Shown one piece after another: positions 31,441-43,383 of a stretch of DNA of 64,000 nucleotides. The translations under genes were made by a program, and so were the position numbers. Origin of the DNA: Excoecaria cochinchinensis. Taxonomy: Eukaryota > Streptophyta > Magnoliopsida > Malpighiales > Euphorbiaceae. The first letter of the stretch is position 1. Each line of letters starts with the position of its first letter. The notes below the pieces were generated by a model, which saw nothing but the letters and a program-made list of their open reading frames with translations, was not told where the DNA came from and ran no database searches. Location: contig CANTUQ010000003.1 of NCBI GenBank assembly GCA_947683425.1, positions 1,426,001 to 1,490,000 on the forward strand, written 5' to 3'.

Positions 31441-32035
31441 AGGCAGATCAATCACCTTGAGATCTTCATTCTTAGATTCCATTGCATAACATAAATAAGC
31501 AATGCACCCCTTCCCGATCAATCGTTTTGCAGTAGTAGCTGATATTACATCAGAAATATAGTATATTCTTTCACCCACTACTGTAATCTGTCGACCATCT
31601 GAGGTCTTAAGTGTCACTCTCTTTCGCTTATAGTCAACTGTCACTTAATGGGCAGATAATCAATCCATACCCAGAATAACATCAAACTCTCTAAAGGGGA
31701 GTTTAATCAAATTGGCTAGGAAAACACAACCTTGTGCGCTAATGGGACAGTCTCTATACACTTTGTTCACTATCACACTATGACCCAAAGGATTGCTCAC
31801 TAAAATGTCTTGGTCTAGATTTGAGTCACTCAACCCTTTACCCCATGCAATATCAGTGTTTATGTATGAGTGTGTGGAGCAAGGATCAATAAGTGTATAC
31901 ACAAAATCAGATAATAATGAAAATTTACCTACTATCACATCGGGTGTATCCTCCTGCACCCTAGCTCTAACTACGTAGGTGCGGCTTGTAGCACGCCCTT
32001 AACCCTGAGATGACTGTGTGGGAGGTCTAGACATA
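31441..32035 (-). pseudogene. Aspartic protease of element B (broken)
   Basis: 31660-31959 shows DTPDVIVGKFSLLSDFVYTL, then IDPCSTHSYI where the active-site DSGSTHSFI is expected, and FREFDVILGMD. 31432-31644 continues with TVDYKRKRVTLKTSDGRQIT, the strand after the GMDWL motif, following a stop at about 31645. Replacement of Ser-Gly by Pro-Cys in the active site predicts loss of cleavage. The join to gag is broken by G at 32036-32040. Confidence 0.88.
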
Positions 32036-32869
32036 GGATTTGTAACACCCCCACACCCCCTAGAAGGATATAGGGGTGCCATGCAGACACTTACGTATAC
32101 ATGTACATATACATACACTAGCGGAAGCGATAGAATTAAACACATCCGTTTAAGAGTAATAAAATAAAATAATACTACACTAGGGCCCAACATGTTTTAT
32201 ATATATATATACATATTCATCTTTATACATGTTCATATTACAACCTGTTCTCATTTAGCTTTACATATACATTTACATGTGATTACCATACTCATTCCTG
32301 TATACTGTTTACAAAAAGAGATCAAAACAAAAATTCCTAATGGCCTTAACCCACAGATGCCTGCGCACTGATCCGAACCTGTAAACCTACATGGAAATAA
32401 ACATCCGTGCTAAGCGATAACGCTTAGTGCGGATAAAATAATGCAAAGGACTTCTTACGAAGTCACAAATAAATCACACATTTCCCATAACACTTATCAA
32501 ATAATTCATGCATATAACTTTCTCACTTGTACAGATCATTTATTCATATATATACAATAATCATGTGTCCACATCCCTGTAAACATATACTTGTATATAA
32601 AACTGTCATGTATTTAAAATATTACTCTCCTGTATTATAACATTTATTCAAAGCAACACTTTTAAGCTTTTCATGTTTACTATACAATATTAATAAGCCT
32701 GAATTCCTTTCATGGTGGATACGGGTAACTCTGGATACTGTTTACAGTATTTTACATGTGGAGAATTAGCTCAAACTCTACTGAATACACAGGTGTGACG
32801 CGCACCGAACCCTGGGGTGCTCCGAAGGCCCGCTTTTAAGGCGATCGTGTGGAAGTTCATGAAAACTTG

Positions 32870-33245
32870 TAAGGTATTTACAAGTGCGTCTATGTTGGGC
32901 AACAAGAAGGTTTCTTGGAGTCGCCACCCAATAGAACATTGGCAAAGGTCATCCAGCCTCAGTGAGCCTAAGATAGCGCTGCTATGTCCATCATAGGCAA
33001 GCCAGAGGTATCTTGGAGGTATCCACCCTAACGACAAAATGGTCCTCTAGCCTCATGCTTGGGCAAACCAGAGGCATCTTGGAGGTATCCACCTTAATAG
33101 AACATTAAGATGGCCCTCTCGCTTCGTGGCGCCTAGGACTGTGCAAATTTGATCCTTTTACGGGACACAAGAGGTGTCTTGGAGGTTTTCACACTAACAA
33201 AATGCCGAGGTGGCCCTCTCGCCTCATTGAGCCCAAAGACCAGAG
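32870..33245. repeat. Degenerate tandem repeats of about 90-100 bp in the LTR H
   Basis: Four successive segments each carry a CTTGGAG line (CTTGGAGTCGCCACCC, CTTGGAGGTATCCACC twice, CTTGGAGGTTTTCACAC), then an AACATT/AACAAA line, then GGTCCTCTAGCCTC or GGCCCTCTCGC, then a GAGCC/GCGCCTA line. LTR A (8675-8850) and LTR J (48255-48490) have two to three such segments. Copy number thus differs between LTRs of related families. Confidence 0.75.
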
Positions 33246-34606
33246 TAGGTTTGGGACTTCCCATTTATTTATACCTTGGTTAGATTTATAATCGAGTTTT
33301 GAATTTATCGTTTCTTCCAATTCCTCATTCAATTCGGTGCAATTAAATTAAAGTGCAAGTTATTCATTCGGAAGAAGCGATAAATAAAGCATAATTAAAG
33401 TAAAGTGAATGAAAATAGATTACAACAAAACTAAGGGCGGAATACAACCCCCATTGTAAATAAAATACAAATCATGCATAAATCGGGGTATTTATTAATG
33501 ATGAGGACATTGGTCCTCGCATGCATATTTATTATGAAATAGTTTTGATGTGATGATTTTGGAGAGAGAAAATTGAGACATTGGTTCCATTTTTATTAGG
33601 AAAAATACCAAATTAATTAATAAAAATGGTTTAGTGACTTTCTTTCTAGCGGGCCTAAATAAACAATTTTACAAGAAAATTACATGGGAAAATAAATGGA
33701 AAAGTCAAATAAATAAAATATTATAAATGAAATAAATAAATACTTGATCCCAAACGAGCCTTCTGAATCTTCCCGTGTGCTTGCAAAAATGCCCAAGAGG
33801 GAAAATGAGATGTGAAATAATCATAAAACACAAATAAAATAATTTTAGTAATTGAATCAATTAAAATCAATTAAATATAAAATAAATGACAAATTAAAAT
33901 AAAACAAGGTGATATGAAAGAATGATAATTGAATCAAAATGTTAACAAATCAAAATAAATGAAAATATACATTAAATGATAAAAGAATTGAGTGATTTAA
34001 CTGGAATAAATAAAACATGTTAATGAGTTAATATGTAAAAATATGAACATGATAATAATGAAAAATGAAAATGAAAATGAATAAATAAAGAATAATAACA
34101 ATGATAAAAGAATGAATGACATGATTAATTAAATATGTTTACAAATGATATAAACCATTTACATGGCAAAAAGATCAATCAAAATGAATTAATTTAATTA
34201 CAGGTTAAAAATAATGATGAATTAAAGTGAAATAAATTAATTACATGTAAAAAGTAATAAACAATCAATATTTACATGAATAAAATAATATGATAATATT
34301 AACAACAGTAATGAAAATAATAATGAAAGAGAAGGATAATAAACTAATAATAGCAATACATAGAATAAATAAATGAATGAGAATAATAATAAAAATATAC
34401 ATGTTAATAAATTAAATATAAACAAAATAAATAAAAGAAAATAAAATAAATATCAAGCCCAGAATATTTACCCTCAGAGTTTCGGATTCGATGAAAGTAA
34501 AAATGATATTGATTTCCTTATTCGTGATTTGCAAGATTAGAATTGAAATATAAAAATGTTGGAATTTTATTCCAAGAAAAAAGATTAAAAAATGAAGAAA
34601 GAAAAT

Positions 34607-34800
34607 CAGGGCCTGTTCACTTACAGAAAACTGGTCCAGTTTTCCAGAAAAATTTTCTACAGAAAACAGAAAATAGAGATCATGTTTATTTTAATCAATT
34701 TTCTAAAATATAAAATAGAAAATAGATTTTCTAGTTTTCTAAATAAAGAAGAGATTGGAGAACTAATAAAAGATGTTTTCTAAATTTTTTAAATTATTTT
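34607..34800. mobile_element. Possible hAT-type MITE edge next to the microsatellite
   Basis: CAGGGCCTGTTCACTTACAG at 34607 resembles the terminal inverted repeat of hAT-superfamily MITEs, and TCTACAGAAAA and AAAATAGA motifs follow. On the far side of the microsatellite (35860-35935), GTAAACGCGTTTTCTAAA and TCTACAGAAAATAAATACTC recur, but I see no clean matching terminal repeat or 8-bp target duplication. It could be one element with an expanded microsatellite core. Tentative. Confidence 0.4.
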
Positions 34801-35038
34801 AATACATATATACATGTGTGTGTATATATTCACACACACATACATATACATGTATGTGCATACATATATATGTCTATGTATATGTATGCATATACATGTA
34901 TGTATGTATGTATGTATGTATGTACATACATACATACACATATATGTATGTACTTATATACGTACATACATACATATATGCATACATACATACATATATA
35001 TATATGTATGTATGTATATGTATATACATACATACATC

Positions 35039-35090
<52 letters not shown>

Positions 35091-35311
35091 CAAACACACA
35101 CAAATACATATATGTATGTACATACATATACATATACATGCACATACACATCCTTATACATACATATACATATATATGTGCGTGTGTGTGTATACATATA
35201 TATGTATGTATGTGTGTGTATGCCTATACATACACACACACATGTATGTATATATATATGCATATACATATGCGCATATACATAAACATATACACATACA
35301 TGCACATGCAC

Positions 35312-35370
<59 letters not shown>

Positions 35371-35604
35371 TGCATACATACATATATATATATATACATG
35401 TATATATATATATACACATATATATATATATGTACATGTATATACATGTATATATATATACATGCATATATGCACATACACATACTTATACATACATATA
35501 CATATATATATGTGTGTGTGTGTGTATACATATGTATGTATGTATGTGTGTGTATGCGTATACATACACACACACATGTATGTATATATATATGCATGCA
35601 CATG

Positions 35605-35670
<66 letters not shown>

Positions 35671-35722
35671 CACACACATGTATATATATATACATGCATA
35701 TATGTACATGTACATATATACA
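34801..35722. repeat. Compound microsatellite block (TA, CA, GTAT, ACAT)
   Basis: About 0.9 kb of nearly pure alternating purine-pyrimidine sequence, including (TA)n at 35041-35080 and 35317-35366, (CA)n at about 35617-35661, and mixed TATG/CATA tetranucleotides. A smaller satellite tract lies at 35776-35832. Long open frames on both strands here (to over 300 codons) are Ile-Tyr-His-Thr-Cys repeats forced by the simple sequence and are not genes. Confidence 0.96.
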
Positions 35723-36590
35723 CATATATAAATACTCTAATTCACCATTTATTACTCTAATTTTTCATTTATTAATATGCATACGCATATGCATATGTAT
35801 ATGTATATATACATACATACACATATATATAGAAAATAAATACTCCAATTTTTTATTTCTTGATAAGTAAACGCGTTTTCTAAATTTTCTACAGAAAATA
35901 AATACTCCAGTTTTCTAAGAAAATAGAATTAATTTCTTTGCCTAAATAATGATTTTTATTGATTAAAAGAATGAAAATGATCTCAAGAACAAACAATTAT
36001 TTTGTTTGTTCCAAAGGAAAAAAATCATTTATGAGAAAAATTGTTTTTTAGAAAATCAAATGAAAAAATTAGATTTTAGGAACAAACAATTATTTGTTTT
36101 GCCCCAAAATCCATTGTTCATCAAAAAAGATTCAAAATAATAAAAAACCTTGAAAAAGTTTAATTGAAAACAAATAACAAGTTAAAAAATGAATTTTGAG
36201 AGCAAACAATTATTATGTTTGCCTCAAAATTAAATTGCATCAATAAAACTTCTTCTAAAAAGTGTTTAGAAGAAATTATATTGGAAAAAAAGAACCAAAA
36301 AGATGAACTCAATTTTTTTGTAGGGGGAAAATCTGGAATTTTTTAGGGAGAAATTGAGAGGAAAATGAAGAGAAAAAGATGAAAAAAACCCTGGAAAAAA
36401 TCCCCCCCTTTAGGTTTTCATCTCATTCTTTTTATATGAAGAAAATAGGAAAATATTATTAATTAAAGGGATAAAACTTAATAAAATCAGATATTAACAA
36501 TTTTAAATTTTAAAAATTGAAAAAAACCCTGAATATCCCTTAAAAAAGTCATAAAAAATCGAATTTTATGGAAAAAAAATCAGAAAAAAA

Positions 36591-36630
36591 TCAGTTTTGG
36601 GGCAAAATGCCCATTTCGCCCCAAAACTGA
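36591..36630. repeat. Perfect 13-bp inverted repeat with 14-nt loop
   Basis: TCAGTTTTGGGGC (36591-36603) pairs exactly with GCCCCAAAACTGA (36618-36630) around the loop AAAATGCCCATTTC. It lies at the junction where Tat-like sequence H ends and G sequence (GAAGTCATGG..., as in L at 62030) resumes. It may be the palindrome of G or of H. Confidence 0.85.
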
Positions 36631-37767
36631 AGTCATGGTTCTAATGGATCAACAATAACTCAATTTAAAGGTCTGGAACTCTACTTATGATAAAAACACT
36701 TCACAGAGGTCAGATGCAAAATGAACAGAATTTGCCGAAACCAAACTTTACCATCACAACTACATGGTAACCCGTCTAATAACATCAACACACACTCAAA
36801 TGATCAAGTTACATACTTATAAACATATATACACATATCATAAGCACTGCAAGCAATCAAATTGAACATCTAACAAATATACTCTAAAAGAGCAGTTGAG
36901 CTAATTAAAGCTAATCAAGCATCTCTCTATTCAAACATGTCACTATTCAAATATATTTCATGTAAACACATGCAAGAATAATAAAATCACACTCGATCCC
37001 TACCTCTAGGAGCTTGATCACAACTCTCTATTCGTTCTGATCTTCTCTTTACCTTTGTCCAACTTCTTGTCCACAGCTTCTATGCATAAATCAACCCAAA
37101 AAACACTTAAACCAAACTCTTAACTTTAAATCAAAAACATGATTATGGAGAGAAAAAGGAGGTCAGATCGGAAGACTAATTAAACTAACCTTGTCAAGGA
37201 CCAGCTCTACCCTTCACAACTCTCTCTTCAACTAACCCAAAAAGGCTCACTTAAAGAGCAAAAGAAATGGAAAGGGAAAGAGCACGGTAGAATACTAAGA
37301 GCAAAGAAAGAAAAGGAGAACAAATAGCCAAAGGTAAGATCAACGTGGGAAAAGAAAAGGAAGAAAGTGAGCAAATAGTCAATCCTCATGCAAACCATTA
37401 ACTATACTCATAAATGCCACTTACCTCATAAATACATGTACATCTCTTTATAAATACATGTATATCCCTTTAGCCACATACTCCATTTTATTACATATAA
37501 AACAAAACAAAACATGCCAATGCCACATGTTACACTCCTACGATGCCACGTGTCAAACTCCTATACTGCCACGTGTCCAATACACATCAAATAATCCAAC
37601 TCAAATAGGCTTCACATGAAGTATTCTGTCGCACTCGCGACACTGTTGCACTCATGACAGAACCCACACACAGCCACTTACTCAAATACACTCTCTTAGA
37701 CACACAAACTCTTGAATTCTCGAACAAAGATTCCGAAATTTTACTAGGGCCAAATCGGGTTGTTATA

Positions 37768-38932
37768 GGATTAGAGGTTGTGCCTCTACCCTTACCTCTA
37801 GCTACTGAAGTGCCTGAACCTGGGCCAAGAGAAATGGCTGATAGGGGCAAGGCATCTGGATAATCTAATTTTACCAAATGTTCCTTAGATCTGTAGTTGA
37901 AACATGCACCGGATAAATAACTGGACCCTCCTGGTTGAGATCTACCACAATGGTCACAAGTCTGTGTAGTACCCCATCCTCTACCTCTATGAGTACTACC
38001 CACTGAAGTCGCTGATACACCACTATCTGCAAGGTTCTTCTTACTATGCCCTAGAGCTGCTGAAGCACGGCTTTGAGATGGATTATGTCCTCTTGATTGC
38101 TTACTCTGGCTGCCTGCACCACTAGACTGGCCTGATTTACTCTTTTGTTGAAACCTAGCCTGTTGCTCCACTTCATCAGCTTGAATGGCTTCAATTTTGG
38201 TAGCCGCCTCAATCAAGGATCTCATGTTAGGATGCCTCTGTGTACCCATAATCTGTCTGATGCGGTTATGTAGACCCCACTCAAATCTCTGACACAACTT
38301 CTCTTTAATCATCCTCATCTCATCATCTAAGTAAGCACTTAAGTGCTTAAACTCTCCCTCATATTCAACTACTGTCCGATTCCCTTGTCTAAGCCTCTAG
38401 AAAGCATCTTGCATGGAAGCCTTATACTCTGAGCCAACATACTTTTTCTGAAACTGGTCCAAAAAGAACCCCCAGTTCAACTATTCAACTGGCGTGTGCT
38501 TTCGAACTGAATCCCACCAAATGTAAGCTGGACCCTACAATAAAGCAATTGTGCCCTTAAACATCTCCTCTGTTGGGCTATGAGTAGTCTCAAATAATCT
38601 TTTAATCTGGAATAACCATTCCTCGGCCTGCATTAGAGTTAATGGGTCACGCCCAAAGAAATCTTCAGCTCCCATTCTTTTTAACTGCTCCAAAATTGGC
38701 TTCTTTTTAGGTTGGGCAGGTGGCTGCACTGGAACTTTAGGCTAATGTCTTGTTCAGTATGAAATCTATGCTGGATATAATCCGCCGTCATATTTAGAAA
38801 GTCAGGCTGTGGTGGAGGGGGAGGTACAGCAACTAGAGGAGTAACCTGCTATTGTGGAGCCTCAGCTTGACCCACACTGGCTGAAGCCCCACTCTCACCG
38901 TTACTAACACTAAAGCTTTCGTTGGTAGCCAT
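37768..38932 (-). pseudogene. gag of element B (broken)
   Basis: The start is probably ATG at 38932 (MATNESFSVSNGE). 38535-38729 carries LKRMGAEDFFGRDPLTLMQA and EEWLFQIKRLF (Gag core). 37773-38318 carries LCQRFEWGLHNRIRQIMGTQ, a Gln/Ser-rich basic tail, CDHCGR and a decayed second knuckle (CFNYRSKEHLVKLD, with two of four zinc ligands lost). Stops separate the pieces (near 38530, 38484 and 38400). LTR G cuts it after RGKGRGTTSNP. It belongs to the same gag type as D and L. Confidence 0.87.
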
Positions 38933-39058
38933 CACTCACTATAAACAAAGGAGCAAGCATACATCAGTACCATAACACTTTTCATTCATCAATTGGCATG
39001 TATATACACTTAATCAAATCTTATAACCCCACTCCGATCTTAGAATCGCCTAAACTGC

Positions 39059-39070
39059 GCTCTGATAGAA
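39059..39070 (-). other. Decayed primer-binding site of element B
   Basis: The minus strand reads TTCTATCAGAGC, two changes from the initiator tRNA-Met site TGGTATCAGAGC, seven bases from the LTR end at 39078. It is correctly placed but probably non-functional. Confidence 0.75.
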
Positions 39071-39077
39071 AAATAAA

Positions 39078-42000
39078 TGTAACATCCTTATACTATACGT
39101 ACACTACCGATTTAACGTCTACTATGCGATTACCATGATTGTTTAAAACCGACTTAAAATCTTAATGAAATTACGGGTAATTTTTTTTTCTACTTAACCA
39201 TAAATGAATTGAAGTCCATAACAATCCCTATAAAAAATAAACTTATCATTCACTTTGCCGATTGACCTATAACTGTCTAAGGTTACTATTCATTTGGTCA
39301 AAATTTCGGTAGTATAATGGCTTATATACTTAGCTACCCAAACCTACAAATCAAGCAATTTCCATAGCCCACGCAGGGGCACAACAATAATATCATATCC
39401 ATCACTAAAAACAACTCAAAAATATATTCCATCATCCACTGTAGCAGTTTACATACAGATCAAAATATATCCATAAACATTGTCCAGGATACATATAAAT
39501 GCCAATATTTATAATACAAAAAGAGATTCTTCCATAAATCTTTCTCCTTACATGCTCCCAAAAATACCGAGGAATGCTTGCTTCCTCCTATAGTGTACCT
39601 ACACGCAGTCAATAAAAACTACGTGCTGAGCATTAAATATGTACAAATCCACAAATTTCCACCCCTAAATTAATAAACATACTAATTTATTTCTTATTTT
39701 ATTTACATATAACATCTAATTAAGTTAACTCTAATTCACTCTTTTAAGTCATTTATTCTTTTAAATACTTTCAATATTCAATATTTACACTTAAGTCCTT
39801 TAATTTACTATACATTTGTAAAATTACGTTTAGGTCCTCGACTTTTACTAAAATTACGATTACGTCCCCAATTTTATTTTATTTACCAAATTACTCCTAT
39901 TTACACTTATCTTTCATCTAAATCATTATTTAACTTACAAATTACATTTTAATCCTTAAATTTCGACTTTAATGCCAAATTATATTTTAGTCCCTAAACT
40001 TTGTATTCTTTACACTATTACCATTTCATTTACACTTTTCCCTTAATTATCATTAGTTTTTCCTATTTTGTGTAAAATTACCATTTTACCACTAAACTTT
40101 TTACTTCTTTCACTTTAGTCCCTTATTCACTTAAATTCTCATATATCGCTATTTTAGTCATTTTTAATACATTATTACCATAATGACCCTAGTATACACC
40201 CGATAGAAAATCTTTGAACCGGATACACGGGATGTGGATCCCACACTTCTACTGCATTGAAAAGTGATCCCGATGGAGCCACTCATCACTATTACTGTAT
40301 TCACTATTCACTTTTATACACTATACACTGAGATAGACCGTCATTAGCCTATTAATAGTGAGTCGTCTTGACTCAGATTGTGGTGTGGAATCCCTATGGC
40401 TAGCCAACTATATCCTGAACTAGATTTCACTACTAGACTATTACTAAGGGCAAATAACATAAAAATTCCAATTATACAATATAAATTATCAACATATACC
40501 ATTCGGCCATCAATTATATTCCACTTCAAAATTCTCATTTCGCTTATAAATCATTTTCATCTCACATATTTAACCATTTTAACAATAATTATAACAAAAT
40601 CCACAATTTTTATCACATATATCAACATTTTTCACTTTTCACATAATAGGTTAACATGCTAATTTTTATTCAGTTTATATCCATTAACTCCAATAAAGCT
40701 AATGTACACTCAATTATAATTATAAAGTCATTTCATGCTATTACACTTATCAATTTAACAAAATACACTTAGATATTCCATTGATTACCATTCATCCTAA
40801 CCATTAAATCTTCACTAAGGTTATTTTCCATTCCATTAATCACTCAATTAACTAAATTACATGTTATTCACTTCAATATACCATTTACATGCTTAAATTC
40901 CTAAAGAAATTCAACATTTTCCATAATGTTCAATTCGGCCAAAGTTAGGTTTCTTCATCAAGACTTTATTTTCTCATTTTAAACACATACATAACCATTT
41001 TTAACCCTCCTAATCATGCTTATGTGGTTAGATTCAATTATTCATGCATTTATCACATTTTTACACTAAAACATAACCTAAATCCAAACTAAATCAATGG
41101 AAATAATAGGATTTTGTAATCACAAACCTTAAATCCTTGCACAAGGCTTCTCAAACTTCCTTTTCCTTGCCTTTAGCCCTTGAACCACTTCTCTCACCTT
41201 GATCACTAAAGGTAGGCCGAATACATTCATCAAGATTCCATTAATTCCATGCTTTCTTTTTACAATAAAATTACATAAAAATGATCTATATACTAAAAAT
41301 TACCTATTAGAACCCTTAAACCAAATTAAAACCATCAATTCCTCTTACCTCAAATTTGTTCCCTAACTTTGATCCCTGGAAAATTCCCACTTCTACCACT
41401 CAAAATAGATTCTAAAATCTGTTATTAAATGATAGTGGAACTGAATTTTACTAGGGAGGCTTGGATTTGGGGAGAAATTTGAAGGAAGAAGAAGAAGTTC
41501 GGCCTTCATAGGGGAAAGGAGAGCTGCTGGTGTTGTGAGGATTTTTCTAGAGAAATTTATAAATAGAGGTTTAAATATGGGGGTTATTGGGCTAGGCTTG
41601 ATCCATTTGAGTTAGGTCAACTCAATCCAAGCCCATTTAGGTTTTTATGCCACTTATCCAACCCAAAAATATTTTTATCAATTCCCAACATTTGTTTCTG
41701 CCAAAATCAGTTTCATAATTCATAAAATATATAAATTAGCCTCCACATAAAATTTCAGCTCAATCGGAGTCCATTTCCCGATCTGGTTCGCTTTAACCGA
41801 TCCGATTCGTTAATTTTTAGTGTTACCTTAAAATTTATTTTTCACTGTCCAAAATTCAAAAATATTATCTAGAGTTCATTCGTGCCTTCCAAATAATTTT
41901 TGGTGCTCATTTACTATTTTTAGAAATTCATTCAAACTTGGTCAACTATAGCCTAATTACCACCAACCGGGGCTTTTTCTTATTTTTGACTTTTGAAGAC

Positions 42001-42256
42001 CCATTTGATCACATTTTTACTCCAAATTTTATCACTGGACTCTCTATAACTTATATTACCCTATGATTAAATAAAATATTTTTCAGTTTCGGGATCTCCA
42101 AAAGGTCACCATCAGTGGCTTCTTTGGGCCCCACAGAATTGACCTTTTTATTCTACTATAGTTAGGGCCCCGTCACTATTATTTTCACTCTATAATCATA
42201 CTATAGACTCTATACATTTCACTGATCACTACTAGCCTAGTATTTAGGCCATTACA
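39078..42256 (-). repeat. 5' LTR of element B (3179 bp)
   Basis: On the minus strand it runs from TGTAATGGCCTAAATAC to GGATGTTACA. It is colinear with the truncated 3' LTR over 41030-42256. Donor-like GAG|GTAAGAGG (minus) is at about 41342-41350. Acceptor-like GTGTAG|GT is at 39597-39604, preceded by a decayed hairpin (AATGCTCAGCACG). The left half is AT-rich, with repeated lines such as TTAAGTCCTTTAATTTAC and TTTTAGTCCCTAAACTTTG, a degenerate simple pattern seen between 39740 and 40170. No protein domain is present. Confidence 0.9.
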
Positions 42257-42885
42257 GGAAGAGTAAGTGATAAGAGGAAGAAGAAGAAAGAGCAAACACA
42301 ATTTTCAAACGAAGTTTAAAAGAATGAGTATAAATTAGTTTTGCATTTGATGAAAAAATATTTGAAAAGGCATTTACAAAGACACAACACAAAAAGTAAT
42401 GTCCTTTCCAAAGAGATAAGAGCCATTTTTAATTTAAACACATAAAAATCGTTCTTCTTTTGCAGGACACACTGGTTATTAGTATAAGCACACTGAATAA
42501 ATTGCAAGAACTGGGTTTTAAGCGGGAAGAAAAAAAAATTTCAAATAAAATAAACTTTTCTTTTTGTCCCTGAAAATTTTGAGAAAGCAAAGAGAAAATA
42601 AAGGACCATTTTGTCTTTAGCCATTAAAAAGAATAATATAATAATACAAGCCCTAAAAATTCACTTTTGACAAATATTAATATTTAAACCCAATAAAATA
42701 ACACTACAGAAAGTCATATTACTTTAATAAAACACAAAGCATATTAGGACAAGTAACTTTTCTATCTTAATCGAAAACGTAACAGAACATGTAACTATTC
42801 TGTCTTCAACAAAAAACATATCAGAACAAGTAACAAAAAGTATAAGTATTTTTCTGATTAAATAGAACAGAAGGTTACCTCATTA
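42257..42885 (-). other. 3' untranslated region of element K
   Basis: Non-coding AT-rich segment between the end of the K RNase H and LTR B. It has several AACAGAACA-type lines also seen in the K leader (63014-64000), which might indicate LTR sequence, but I could not align them. The short minus frame at 42316-42507 has no recognisable domain. Confidence 0.5.
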
Positions 42886-43383
42886 GCGAACTTACTCTAC
42901 AGCAGTACACATGCCCAATTTTCTTCTAATTTGGCAAAATTGATCTTCCTTTAGAGATTCGGTGAAGATATTAGCTAATTGTTGTTTGTTGGAACAAATT
43001 CTAGCACCACGTTGTACATGATCTCTGATAAAGTGGTGTCTGATTTCTATGTGCTTGGTTCTAGTATGCAGAATTGGATTTTTTATATGATTGATTTCAC
43101 TAGTGTTGTCACAGAAAATTGGAACTTGATCAAATTCAATTCCATAATCCTTTAATTATTGTCTGATCCACAAAACTTGTGCAACACATCCTCCAGCTAT
43201 AATGTATTTCGCTTCTGCTGTAGATAGAGGTACAAAGTTTTATTTTCTGCTGGACCAAGTAATCAGACAATGACCAATAAAATGACATGGACCAAAAGTG
43301 CTCTTCCTATCAATTTTGCATCCATTATAGTTTGCATCAGAATATCCAATTAGATCAAGAGAACCATTCCTTGAGTACCATAA
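42886..43383 (-). pseudogene. RNase H of element K (broken)
   Basis: In minus-strand translation with several stops, copia RNase H landmarks are visible: an AEAKYI-like segment (plus positions about 43190-43215), IQFCILEPST followed by KSDTTLSEIMY (the usual NP-HxRTKHIxxRxHFxRE region) and a terminal LEENWACVLL. Stops and changes make it inactive. Confidence 0.75.

Larger units (their letters stand above)
32795..36590 (-). mobile_element. Element H: Tat-related LTR segment inside G, right edge unresolved
   Basis: From 32795 (TGTGACGCGCACCGAACC) it is colinear with the A LTR from 8552: shared GTGCGTCTATGTTGGGCAAC, GGAGTCGCCACCCAATAG, AGCCCAAAGACCAGAG, GGCGGAATACAAC and a GAGGACATTGGTCC line. 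It diverges enough to be another subfamily. The TGTAGACACCGGG start expected on the right is absent, so this copy is truncated or has a different start. No target duplication is found. A TATA-like CATATAAAAAG (minus) lies at 36428-36438. The AT-rich stretch 33650-34460 has no features beyond the LTR itself. Confidence 0.7.
32041..37767 (-). mobile_element. Element G: solo-LTR-like gypsy LTR inside B, itself interrupted
   Basis: Bounded by GGATT copies (32036-32040 and 37768-37772). Its left end, TGTAACACCCCCACACCCCC, is the reverse complement of an LTR 3' end GGGGTGTTACA. Its right end is TTGTTATA, the mutated start of an LTR beginning TATAACAACCCG. Within it, the hairpin CTAAGCGATAACGCTTAG (32419-32436) is in minus orientation, and 36627-36740 is homologous to LTRs I and L. 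A donor-like AAGGTTAGTT is at about 37191-37202. Tat-type segment H and microsatellites interrupt it. No coding domain is found. Confidence 0.85.
12232..42256 (-). mobile_element. Element B: decayed Ty3/gypsy chromovirus-like element hosting C, D, F and G
   Basis: Reading on the minus strand from right to left: 5' LTR (39078-42256), decayed PBS, gag, [G], protease, reverse transcriptase, [F], RNase H, integrase zinc finger, [D], integrase core and C-terminus, polypurine tract, truncated 3' LTR (12237-13468), [C]. The two LTR copies are clearly homologous (12237-13468 with about 41030-42256), and each inserted element is bounded by a target-site duplication in B sequence. Without the insertions B would be an ordinary gypsy element. 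Its genes carry many stops and its protease active site is lost, so it is inactive. The right flank begins GGAAG in copia element K; the left flank is outside the window. Confidence 0.88.

Noticed and set aside
34814..35870. Several overlapping long open frames (up to 314 codons) on both strands
   Set aside because: They arise from alternating TA/CA/GTAT microsatellite sequence that has few stop codons in any frame. The products are Ile-Tyr-His-Thr-Cys-Val repeats in all frames at once.
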